From assembly GCA_029204225.1 (NCBI GenBank), contig CM055103.1, positions 57,150,205-57,214,204 of the forward strand: a stretch of 64,000 nt of DNA, read 5' to 3'. This DNA is from Diphasiastrum complanatum. Lineage: Eukaryota > Streptophyta > Lycopodiopsida > Lycopodiales > Lycopodiaceae. The notes below the pieces were generated by a model. It searched no databases and had not been told where the DNA came from. It saw only the letters and a program-made list of their open reading frames with translations. The translations under genes and the position numbers were made by a program. This document shows, one piece after another, positions 43,424-53,002 of this stretch. How positions within the stretch are numbered: position 1 is the stretch's first letter; every line of letters begins with the position of its first letter.

Positions 43424-44670
43424 ATGGCATCATGGGTGGTTTTTTGCTTGAAGCTAGTGAAAGACTTACATCCACTAATTATGCTACTTGGATAGTTCGA
43501 ATGGAGTCTTTGCTTGTACTTCATGATCTTTATGACATAGTACTTGAGGTGGAAGTAGAACCTCAAGGAGGAGTTGAGTTGGTTAAGTACAAAAAGAGAT
43601 GTAGAGTTGCATTACATTGCATAAAAATGAATGTAAGTAATGAACTTTTGAAAGAAATCTCATCTTGTACCACATCCAAAGAGGCATGCGATTCATTAAA
43701 AGCCATTTATGGATCCAAGAACACTTCAAGGATACTCATGCTTAGGAATCAAATCCTTCAAAGCATGAAAGGAAGTAGTGAAAGTGCCCAAAATTATGTC
43801 TTTAGGATCAAATCTTTGAATAAGGAGTTGTCTTCTATAGATGATAAAATCAAAGATGATGAATTATTCCAAATCATTTTGAATGGATTAGGAGATGATT
43901 ATTCCAATCTTGTTCAAACCTTTTCTATTCAAGATTCACTTCCTATCATTGAAAAACTTCAAAGTGTGCTTGTTAGTGAGGAGAGTAGAATGCTTCATAT
44001 CAAAAGTAGGATGAGTTCCTTATCTTTGAATGATGGTGATGAAAAAGCTAACTTTTCTTTGAAAGGCAAGAAGAAGAAGTTTCCATCCAAGAAGACTCAA
44101 GACATGGAGATGGAGAGCAAAGATGGAGCATCAAGTTCCAAAAGCAAGAGCAAGAAGGACAAGAAGAAGCTAAAGTGTTTCTTTTGTGGAAATAAGAGAC
44201 ATTTTGCATCCGAGTGCTACAAGAAGAAGAATACCCAAGAGAAGGACAATCAAGGCAATCTTGTGCTTGAGGAGGAGGAAGAAGGCAATCTATCTTTGAT
44301 GGTATCCTCACCACAAACATCTAATCAAGACACTTGGTGGATTGATAGTGGGGCAAGCTCTCACATGGCTCACCAAAAAGACTACTTTTATAATCTACTT
44401 TCTTACAATAGTTCTAAGAGATTTATCTTCACTGCAAGTGATCAAGAATGTGAGATTGTAGGTGTTGGATCCATTCCTTTATGTCTAGGATCATCTAAAA
44501 AAGTAGATCTAGACAATGTTCTTTATGTACCTTCAATAACAAAGAACTTGTTGAGTGTAGGACAACTTATGGATAGTGGATTAGATGTATATTTCAAGCA
44601 TGGAGCATGTTCTATCTTGAAAGATGAAAAATGTATTGCTAGTGGTTTCAATCAAGGGAGGTTATTCTAA
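43424..44670 (+). CDS. Gag and protease of element L
   Basis: The true start ATGGCATC at 43424 is one base out of frame with the main 412-codon frame (from 43432), a small deletion in MAS-M. Gag: GGFLLEASERLTSTNYATWIVRMESLLVLHDL, ALHCIKMNVSNELLKEI, NQILQSMKGSSESAQNYVFRIKSLNKEL, DELFQIILNGLGDDYSNLVQTFSI. A Lys-rich linker precedes the zinc knuckle CFFCGNKRHFASEC (residues 249-262). The protease has WWIDSGASSHMAHQKDYF with the catalytic Asp at residue 305, then DNVLYVPSITKNLLSVGQL. It ends at a frameshift near 44665. Confidence 0.9.
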
Positions 44671-45182
44671 TGTGATGGTTGGAAGTGTGAACATGGCAAG
44701 AAAGGAGCTGACTCAAGTGGAATTATGGCACAAAAGGTTAGGCCATCCTAACTACAAAGCTATGGAGACCATGGTGACAAAGGAGCTATCAAGAGGACTT
44801 CCCAAAACCATATCCAAGTGTGGCAGCTTTGTGAAGCTTGTGGACTCTCCAAATCTCATAAGCTTCCTTTCAAGAGATCTTTGATAAGATCTAACTCTCC
44901 TCTTAGCCTTATACACTCGGATGTTCATTCATTTTCACATGAATCAAATGGTGGAGCTCTAATGTATGTCACTTTTATTGATGATAAATCAAGATACTCT
45001 TGGGTTTATCTCTTGTCTAAGAAAAGTGAACTTTTTGAGTCCTTTGTAAAGTTCAAAACTCTTGTGGAAAAGCAACTTAATACTAGCTTGAAAGTATTAA
45101 GAAGTGATAATGGAGGGGAGTACATCTCCAATAGGATGAAAGAGTTTTGTGAAACTAATGGCATAAAGAGAGAGTTTACTTG
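44671..45182 (+). pseudogene. Pre-integrase and integrase of element L, left of insertion M
   Basis: 44624-44884 has VELWHKRLGHPNYKAMETMVTKELSRGLPKTIS. After a shift, 44818 onward has CEACGLSKSHKLPFKRS, LIHSDVHSF (first Asp), MYVTFIDDKSRYSWVYLL, VLRSDNGGEYISNRMKEFCETNGIKREFTC (second Asp). The frame then runs into M's LTR. It resumes at 51258 with the catalytic Glu region. Confidence 0.88.
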
Positions 45183-45864
45183 TGTAAAAATTACAGCAAA
45201 TAAGGATCCTAAAACACTTGAAATGATGAGGGAAACAATAGATTATGATTTCATAAGATTAGCACAAGTTGAACCATCAAAATCCATCAAAAATCTATGC
45301 TTGAACCTCACTAAATGGCCCAAATCCTTGAAGAAGGCTTCACACGTGTGAAAGTACGGCCTCCCACAGTCTGAGTACTGTACACCAGACCTACATTCAA
45401 TCCTATAATCATTAGTAATCACAAGTACTCAAACAATTATGAACATAGAGAGCAATTGCACCATTATGAGAGAAAAATCATGAAATTGCTTGATTGATTT
45501 TGGTGAGATATCATCACCTATATATACATGATCCATCACGGTTTTGGGCAGGTATGAGTAGCCCTAAACCTATCCCTAATTCTAATTTTGGTGGATCTTT
45601 CATCCCTACCAAGTTAGGGTTGGAATCTTGGAGATCCCTCAACAATGCAAAAATTACCAAAAATAGCTCCTATTTTTTCTCCCTTGTATCTAAGCATAAT
45701 TTGGACTCATTCCAAAGGTTCTAACACTTAGGTCTACTTGAGAACATCCTTATGAATGGAATCCTATGCTATTTGGCACGTGCGACAAGCCACATCATGA
45801 CCATCTAACTATTTACAAGTCATATGACCAAAACTAGTCAAGCTAGAATTGTGAATTTTTAACA
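45183..45864 (-). repeat. 3' LTR of element M
   Basis: 682 bp, TGTAAAAATTACAGC...TTTTTAACA. It contains TTCACACGTGTGAA (45339-45352) and an inverted TATA (CTATATATAC, 45518-45527). Confidence 0.95.
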
Positions 45865-45875
45865 CTCCTCCTCAC
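45865..45875 (-). other. Polypurine tract of element M
   Basis: The reverse strand reads GTGAGGAGGAG immediately before the LTR. Confidence 0.9.
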
Positions 45876-45878
45876 TAT

Positions 45879-46434
45879 CTAGCTTGGTTCAATCATTGCT
45901 TTACTAATCACTCCAAGTGATGATCTGAACTTCATAAAAGGTGTCTTTTGAAGTGGGTTACTAAGTAGATCAGCTACACATTCATTGCTTGGAACATGCT
46001 CCAAAGCAATCTCCTTGGCTTGCACCATTTCTCTCACAAAGTGATGGCATATCTCAATATGCTTAGATCTTGCATGGAAGATTGGGTTAGATGCAAGGTG
46101 TTGGGCTGATATATTGTCATTGTAGATGATTGGTGCCTCCTCTGAATCCATGATCTTTAGTTCCACCAATAATCTCTTGATCCAAAGTACCTCCTTTGTA
46201 GTGGTTGTCAAAGCTTTGTACTCGGCCTCGGTTGAAGATAGAGATATAGTTTCTTGCTTTTTTGAAAGCCATGAAACCACACCTTCTCCTATGAAAGTTG
46301 AATAGGCACTTGTTGATTTCCTACCCCTCTTGTCCCCTGCAAAATCTGAATCACTAAATGCATGAAAATTAATCACATCTCCTCTATATAGAATCCCAAA
46401 ATCCAATGTACCCGAGATGTATCTTAAAATCCTC
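45879..46434 (-). pseudogene. RNase H of element M
   Basis: The 175-codon frame (46406-45879) has MDFGILYRGDVINFHAFSDSDFAGDKRGRKSTSAYSTFIGEGVVSWLSKKQETISLSSTEAEYKALTTTTKEVLWIKRLLVELK, APIIYNDNISAQHLASNPIFHARSKHIEICHHFVREMV, ECVADLLSNPLQKTPFMKFRSSLGVISKAM. The catalytic Asp (SDSDFAG) and Glu (TEAEY) are present. A short upstream reading, KKAKRILRYISGT, joins RT across a deletion near 46440. Confidence 0.92.
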
Positions 46435-47529
46435 TTAGCCTTTTTCCAACCACATTAAGGAACCTATAAGTTGCCTAAACAAAGTGATATCCATGAAGGA
46501 TCTTTCATCATCTTCATTTGGCACTTTTACATCTTGCTCCATTGGTGTGTCAACACTTTTGCATACTTCCATCTTAAACTTCTTCAAAAGACTTTGAGCA
46601 TAGTTTACTTGACTTATAAAGATAAAATCAGACCCTCTAAGTACTTCTATGCCTAAGATGAAGTGAAGACACCCTAGATCTACCATCTTGAACTCTAAGG
46701 ATAGATCTATCTTGATTTTTTCAATACCATCAACACTATTTCCACTAATGATGATGTCATCTACATAAATGAGTAAAAGTACAATACCAACATCATCAAA
46801 CTTAATGTAAAGAGTGGGATCATATTCACTTTGAGCAAAAGAAAGTGAAATAAGATAGCAATGTAGTCTTGAATTCCAAGATCTCGAGGCTTGCTTCAAG
46901 CCATAGATGCTTCTTTGGAGATGGCATACTTTGTTCTCCATTCCATGCTTGATGAACCCTTGTGGCTGCTCCATATAGATATCCTCTTCCAAAAAACCAT
47001 TCAAGAAAGCATTAGAGACATCCATTTGACATAGAATCCATCCAAAATGTGATGCAAGTGCAATGATTAGTCTTATTGTGACCATCTTGGCCACGGGTGC
47101 AAAAGTTTCCTCATAGTCTATCCCTCTCTCTTGAGCATAACCTTTTGCAACTAATCTTGCTTTATGTTTGTTAACACTCCCATTTGCATTCAACTTAAGC
47201 TTGAAGACCCACTTGCATCCTATTACATTCCTTTGAGGCCTCTCAACAAGCAACCAAGTTTCATTCTCAATCAAGGCATCATACTCATCCAACATAGCTT
47301 TATACCATTCTTTGGAGTTCAATGCATCTTCAACATTAGACGGTTCTTCAAAACTAGATAAAGCATAAGAAGTGGATGAGATACCCTCAACTTGCTGTCC
47401 TTTGCCTTGATATGTGAGCCTTGATGGCTCCACTTTTGCCCTTGAAGATCTCCTTGGTGTGATAGGTGGGTTTGGTGCTTGCTCCTCCATGAGCTCCTCC
47501 TCAAAACCAAGATCTTGCTCCTCGGCCAT
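46435..47529 (-). CDS. Reverse transcriptase of element M
   Basis: 364 codons. Connector PRRSSRAKVEPSRLTYQGKGQQ at residues 26-47, then [80 protein letters not shown] (catalytic Asp 170), EDIYMEQPQGF, YGLKQASRSWNSRL and IYVDDIIISGN (YVDD at 255-258). The end LIGSLMWLEKG-stop results from a deletion that fused SLMW to the KKAKRILRY segment. The Met is internal to the original polyprotein, which was shifted near 47535. Confidence 0.93.
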   Translation of the reverse strand: MAEEQDLGFEEELMEEQAPNPPITPRRSSRAKVEPSRLTYQGKGQQVEGISSTSYALSSFEEPSNVEDALNSKEWYKAMLDEYDALIENETWLLVERPQRNVIGCKWVFKLKLNANGSVNKHKARLVAKGYAQERGIDYEETFAPVAKMVTIRLIIALASHFGWILCQMDVSNAFLNGFLEEDIYMEQPQGFIKHGMENKVCHLQRSIYGLKQASRSWNSRLHCYLISLSFAQSEYDPTLYIKFDDVGIVLLLIYVDDIIISGNSVDGIEKIKIDLSLEFKMVDLGCLHFILGIEVLRGSDFIFISQVNYAQSLLKKFKMEVCKSVDTPMEQDVKVPNEDDERSFMDITLFRQLIGSLMWLEKG

Positions 47530-49007
47530 CTTCTTCTTGTTGGAGCACTTGAGCCTTCTTCAAGCATATGCATATGATGTTCATCAAAGATGACATCCCT
47601 TGAAACAACAAATTTGTTCAAGGATGGGAGATAGACTTTGTAGCCCTTGCTTGAGCTTGCATATCCAAGCATGATCCCTCTTGTGGAAGATGGATCCTTC
47701 TTGGTTCTTGTTTCCAATGGCACATGCACATAACATATACACCCAAAAACTTTCAAGTGATTAAGATTGGGTTTCTTTCCATACAACATCTCATAAGGAG
47801 TTTTGCCTTCAATTGCTTTGCAAGACACCCTATTCATCAAGTAGTTTGCACATACAAGAGACTCACCCCAAAAGGATTTGGGCAAACAAGCATCTAATCT
47901 TAAAGCCTTAGAACATTCACATAATGTTCTATTCCTTCTTTCAGCAACTCCATTTTGTTGAGGAGTGTAAGGACAAGAAGTCTCTTTCTTGATCCCTTCC
48001 TCCTCACAAAAGGCCTTGAACTCATTGGAGTTGAATTCTCCACCATTGTCACTTCTAAGAATCTTGATGCTATGATTATGATGCTTTTCCACAAACAACT
48101 TGAACTTTACAAAAGTATCAAATACTTGAGACTTGAAGGAAAGTAAGAACACCCAACAATATCTTGAGTAGTCATCAATGAAGGTTAAAAACATGGATGA
48201 ACCTCCATTAGATTTGGTGCTAGCAATGTGCACATCCGAGTGTATGAGTTCAAGAGGATGAGATGACTTTGTGATGGAGTTAGGAAACACCTTCTTATGT
48301 GCCTTGGATAAGGCACAAGCTTCACAAACCTTGTCTTCCTTCCCAATAGACCTTGGTAGGCCTAAAGCATACTCCTCCTTGATCATAGCCTCCATGGAAC
48401 CCGAGTTGACATGTCCAAGTCTTTTGTGCCATAAAGTAAAGGTAGATATCTTGCTCTTCTCGGCCAACATGACAACATTAGTATCCACAAATGCATCCAG
48501 CTTATAAAGTTTGCCAAGTCTAGTGCCCTTAGCCACTATCTTACCCTTATTCTTGATGAAACATTCATTTGAAGCAAAGTCAACATTGAAACCATTGTCT
48601 ACCATTTGGCCAACACTTAGTAGATTCTTTGTTATTGTAGGAATGTACAAAACACCTTCTATGTTGATCTTTTTGGAAGATCCTAAGCAAAGGGGAATGC
48701 TACCAACTCCTTCAATCTTACAAGCTTCATCATTTGCTCTATAGATAGACTTTATAGGTCCATCATAAGATAAGAGAGAAGAGAAAAACTTCCTTTTACT
48801 AGTCATGTGTGAACTAGCACCCGAGTCAATCCACCAAGGATCTTCTCCTTTGAAGCTTGTTGAAGAAAATATGGACATCATGATAGAGTCCTCATGTGAA
48901 CTCTCCTCCTCCTCCTCTTTGCTCATGTTGGCTTGGCTTTGATCTTGCTTCCTCTTGAAGCATTCCGAGGCATAATGCCCCATCTTGCTACAATAGTAGC
49001 ACTTCAC
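47530..49007 (-). CDS. Zinc knuckle, protease and integrase of element M
   Basis: Part of the 562-codon frame 49007-47319. CCHC knuckle CYYCSKMGHYASEC at residues 3-16; protease WWIDSGASSHMTSKRKFF with Asp61; LYIPTITKNLLSVGQM; pre-integrase LWHKRLGHVNSGSMEAM...CEACALSKAHKK; integrase HSDVH, RSDNGGEF and NGVAERRNR with 35 residues between the last Asp and Glu (complete D,D35E). C-terminus HLKVFGCICYVHVPLETR, GYASSSKGYKVYLPSLNKFVVSRDVIFDE. Near 47545 the frame shifts, and the rest is out of frame relative to RT. Confidence 0.94.
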
Positions 49008-49022
49008 CTTTGATTTGTCCTT

Positions 49023-49766
49023 CTAGACTTTGGTGGTTGATGGAGATGCCTTTGGGGGTCCTTCTTGATCCTCAAGCTTTGTAGACTTCTTGAATGCTGA
49101 TCCTTTGCCTTTGGACTTGCCTTTGCCTTTGGTGAAGAGAGCTTGGTCATCTCCACCTTGGATGGAAATCCTATCCATCCTCTCTTGCATTTGGCTCCTT
49201 CTTGATTCCTCGGCCATGAGTGTGCCTTGGAGTTCTTCGAGTATGGGTAGCTTACCCATAATTGCATATCCCTGAACCAAATTGTCAAATTCAAAGCTTA
49301 GTCCATTCAATATGAGTTGAACAAGCTCTTCATCCTTGATAGGGTCACCTATAAAGGCTAGCTCTTTGTTCAATTCCTTTACTCTTAGGACAAAAGTATG
49401 TGCACTCTCTCCTTTCTTTTGATAGCTTCTATAGATTTGATTCTTCAAAGCTAACATTCTAGTTTGGTTCTTGGATTCATAGACCTTTTGCAAAGTCTCC
49501 CAAGCATCTTGAGCTGAAGTGCAATCTCCTACCTCTCTTAAGAGTTCATTTGCAACATTCATTTTTATGCAATGTAGTGCAACATTGCACCTCTTGATGT
49601 ATTTGGCTTTTTCTTGAGGATGAATAGGTTCACCCTCCTTACCATTTACAATTTCCATCAGATCTTGCATGATCATGATAGATTCCATTCTAACTTTCCA
49701 TATGGAATAGTTAGTTTTGTTGAGCCTTTCATTAGTATCCAAAAGATATGCATTTATAGATGCCAT
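49023..49766 (-). CDS. Gag of element M
   Basis: 247 codons: MASINAYLLDTNERLNKTNYSIWKVRMESIMIMQDL, VALHCIKMNVANELLREVGDCTSAQDAWETLQKVYESKNQTRMLALKNQIYRSYQKKGESAHTFVLRVKELNKEL, LVQLILNGLSFEFDNLVQGYAI and a Lys/Gly-rich linker. It ends at TAG (49023-49025) in the same frame as the knuckle-protease-integrase ORF that follows 15 bp later. A single base change or stop readthrough would join them. Confidence 0.94.
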   Translation of the reverse strand: MASINAYLLDTNERLNKTNYSIWKVRMESIMIMQDLMEIVNGKEGEPIHPQEKAKYIKRCNVALHCIKMNVANELLREVGDCTSAQDAWETLQKVYESKNQTRMLALKNQIYRSYQKKGESAHTFVLRVKELNKELAFIGDPIKDEELVQLILNGLSFEFDNLVQGYAIMGKLPILEELQGTLMAEESRRSQMQERMDRISIQGGDDQALFTKGKGKSKGKGSAFKKSTKLEDQEGPPKASPSTTKV

Positions 49767-50563
49767 CTAGTCTCCTAATCAAGGACTTGACACAAATGAA
49801 GGTTACTTCTATTGATTTGATTGAAGGTCTACCTTATCCCACTTCTTAGGGACCTGAAAAGATCAGTAATAGAATTCCTATTAAGATCTAAGAATGATCT
49901 CTAACAAAATCAAATCATAGAATACTAGAAACAATGCACTTGCTTGATTGAAGTAGACAATACTAGTAGAATTGCCCCACTTTCTATAAAGAACATTAAA
50001 GCTTCCAAATGATCTGACAAAGAGTGAATTTCAGCAACCTAATATACTTCCAAAATCACTTGTAAAAGATCTAAATGGAACTTAATGAGGATGCAACACA
50101 ATCTACTATCCAATCACAAGCAAAAAATGATCAAAATTGATGAAAAAATGATCTAATTTGGTGCATAAGTCAAGCAATGGTTGGACTGAACCTAAATCAC
50201 TTTAGGGTGCCTACTACACCTTAGAACAGCCTTGAAGAGTCCCCAAAACTCTGATCTTCCCTCTCCTTGAATGCTAGAAAGCCTCCTCTATGAAATCACC
50301 TCCAAAACTCGCTTAGAAATCAATGCTTGGAGCAAGCAAAACTTGCTATCTTGGTAATGTGAATTGAATTCAACTTTGCCTCTGGTTTTAGACACCTAAA
50401 CACCTGAAAATGAAGTCACACAACACCAATCTCCAATGTATTTGACTCACTTTGATTTCTAGAATCAATACTAGATGCTAAGATCCAATCTACACAAGAT
50501 TTAGATCAAAAATTGTGATCAAATTGAATGAAAACCAAGGATTTAGCTCATTTCAAACTTTAG
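49767..50563 (-). other. Leader of element M
   Basis: About 800 bp, non-coding, between gag start and PBS. Confidence 0.85.
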
Positions 50564-50575
50564 GCTCTGATACCA
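50564..50575 (-). other. Primer binding site of element M
   Basis: The reverse strand reads TGGTATCAGAGC directly next to the LTR at 50576. Confidence 0.95.
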
Positions 50576-51257
50576 TGTAAAAATTACAGCAAATAAGGAT
50601 CCTAAAACACTTGAAATGATGAGGGAAACAATAGATTATGATTTCATAAGATTAGCACAAGTTGAACCATCAAAATCCATCAAAAATCTATGCTTGAACC
50701 TCACTAAATGGCCCAAATCCTTGAAGAAGGCTTCACACGTGTGAAAGTAAGGCCTCCCACAGTCTGAGTACTGTACACCAGACCTACATTCAATCCTATA
50801 ATCATTAGTAATCACAAGTACTCAAACAATTATGAACATAGAGAGCAATTGCACCATTATGAGAGAAAAATCATGAAATTGCTTGATTGATTTTGGTGAG
50901 ATATCATCACCTATATATACATGATCCATCACGGTTTTGGGCAGGTATGAGTAGCCCTAAACCTATCCCTAATGCTAATTTTGGTGGATCTTTCATCCCT
51001 ACCAAGTTAGGGTTGGAATCTTGGAGATCCCTCAACAATGCAAAAATTACCAAAAATAGCTCCTATTTTTTCTCCCTTGTATCTAAGCATAATTTGGAAT
51101 CATTCCAAAGGTTCTAACACTTAGGTCTACTTGAGAACATCCTTATGAATGGAATCCTATGCTATTTGGCACGTGTGACAAGCCACATCATGACCATCTA
51201 ACTATTTACAAGTCATATGACCAAAACTAGTCAAGCTAGAATTGTGAATTTTTAACA
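50576..51257 (-). repeat. 5' LTR of element M
   Basis: 682 bp. It contains CACACGTGTG at 50734-50743 and CTATATATAC at 50911-50920 (reverse TATA). Followed by TSD ACTTG and the rest of L's integrase. Confidence 0.95.
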
Positions 51258-51569
51258 ACTTGTACATATACTCCACAACAAAATGGAGTAGCTGAGAAAA
51301 TGAATGGGACACTATGTGAGTGTGCTAAAGCTATGAGATTAGATGCATCTCTTCCTATTTCATTTTGGGGAGAAGCTTATAGGATACATGATCCTATTAC
51401 AAAAAAAGTTGTTGCTAGTAGAGATGTACTTTTTGATGAATCTCTCCAAGCCAAAGGAAAGGTGACTTCCAACAACACTCAACTTGTCAAAGATCATGCT
51501 ATGGCCGAGGAGGAGCTTCATGAAGATGAAGACCAAGTGGAACCTACTCCAAGTTCAAGGGTGCCAAGA
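51258..51569 (+). pseudogene. Integrase C-terminal remainder of element L
   Basis: Resumes TCTYTPQQNGVAEKMNGTLCECAKAMRLDASLPISFWGEA (catalytic Glu present in AEKMN). An internal deletion follows, leading to DPITKKVVASRDVLFDESL and the connector DHAMAEEELHEDEDQVEPTPSSRVPRR. At 51570 coding stops and N's LTR begins mid-sequence. Confidence 0.88.
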
Positions 51570-52265
51570 AGGGGTCTCATAGAATTTCATAGTCAAGCAT
51601 TTAGGTGTAGGATGTTGATAGGGTCAAATTTGGCATAGATGGCAAATTATCCATTTCCACTTGTAATGCCAATATTGAGCCAAAATAGAGCCAAACTTGT
51701 GCCAATTGGAGTGTAGACAAGTGTCATGCTTTTTTTTTATGAAGCTTAAGAGGTCCAATAGGATTTAGAGGTGGAACCTTGTGAGGTCCAATAGAAAATT
51801 GAGGTGTGCTTGAATATAGTCCAATAGAATTTAGAGGTGCATGGATCAATGGTCCAATAGGATTAAGAGGTGGCAAAGTGTGATCCAATCATAGTTAAGC
51901 ATAGTGGTAGCTCATGAATCTATTAGTATCATTGTACTCCTCCTTTTGGATTTAATTGATTTTGAGATTGAGTGGATTTTGAGTGTCATTGAATTTCTAG
52001 CTTTCTCTCTCTACCCGAGAGCTCATGATGGTTTTTCTCTCTCTACCCGAGGAGGGCAGCTTGTTTTTACTTAGAATACTTTTGGAACACTTCATATACG
52101 TGTGAGTGAGAGTTGGAAGTGATTGAATGCATGTAGTAGTGTGTTTTTGCCATAGAATCAAAGATAGATCTTGAATCTCAATCTAGTCTTGATCTTGGTG
52201 CATCTACACACCTTAGGAGATCACAAGTACATGTAGTGGACAATCCACACGTGTGAAATTCAACA
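51570..52265 (+). repeat. 5' LTR of element N, 5'-truncated
   Basis: Begins within the LTR at AGGGGTCTCATAG, equivalent to 55827 of the 3' copy, and ends AAATTCAACA. It contains CACACGTGTG at 52246-52255 and several GTCCAATAG repeats (51750-51880). Confidence 0.9.
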
Positions 52266-52277
52266 TGGTATCAGAGC
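52266..52277 (+). other. Primer binding site of element N
   Basis: TGGTATCAGAGC directly after the LTR end; a leader of about 725 bp follows. Confidence 0.95.
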
Positions 52278-53002
52278 CTACCTAAGGTTGCCATGCATTT
52301 TGATCCATTTGATTGAAAACTATTCATCAATCTTGAGCTAGAAATTGTCAAGGCCCATTTTCCTAGCTATCTTGTTCAATTTTGGATCAAAAGAGATCAA
52401 AAGGACATTGATTGGGTCTGACCTGGTACTTTACGGAATCAGGTGCTCAGACACGTGTGAGGAACATCCAATTTCAGTTTGGGAGTTCTCTTTCATGTTT
52501 GATCCAAAAATCTTGCTAGATAGCTTGTTTTGAAGCTATTTTTGTCTAGTTTTTGATGCAATCAGTTTCATTCCATTTAGTTGAGCCAATCAAAAGTTAT
52601 AAGCTTTTGAAGAGGGTTGGTTAGGGCACCTAGACCTGGGTGGACACATTTGGTTTGGTCAAAAATCACAGTTGAATGCTTACCAATCTCATCTATATGT
52701 GATCTAGGCACTGTTTTGAGATCTTAGCCATTTTGTTTCATGCAATATCATTGTATTTGAGTCAAATTTGGTTTCTTAGTGTATTTCACACGTGCTAAGA
52801 GTGTTTGATCCTAACTTTGCCCATACTCCATCATTTGATGTGAAGTAGATCTAGTTTTGGAGAGATTGAGATAGCTAGTGAGAATCATCTCACAGTTTGT
52901 TGCAAGATCTTGCATAGGAGATGGTAGCACACCATTATTGGATCCTATAGTGAGAGAGAAGCAACATTTTTTGTTCATCACTTTTATTTATCTCCACTTT
53001 AC

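Larger units (their letters stand above)
45183..51257 (-). mobile_element. Element M: young reverse copia retrotransposon in L's integrase
   Basis: 6075 bp. LTRs are 45183-45864 and 50576-51257, both exactly 682 bp and differing at about four sites by eye. TSD ACTTG is exact (45178-45182 and 51258-51262). PPT, RNase H, RT, integrase, protease, gag, leader and PBS are all in order on the reverse strand. Defects: one in-frame TAG between gag and knuckle, a frameshift before RT, and a ~100-bp deletion between RT and RNase H. Confidence 0.96.
41999..51569 (+). mobile_element. Element L: plus-strand copia split by element M, 3' part lost
   Basis: Order: LTR 41999-42821, PBS, leader, gag-protease, pre-integrase and integrase to 45182, interruption by M (45183-51257), then integrase remainder and connector to about 51569. 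There it is cut by the truncated LTR of element N. RT, RNase H and the 3' LTR are gone. Confidence 0.88.

Noticed and set aside
45494-45724. 76-codon frame, also at 50887-51117
   Set aside because: Present in both LTRs of element M simply because LTRs are duplicated; it spans the LTR TATA box and no protein motif is seen.
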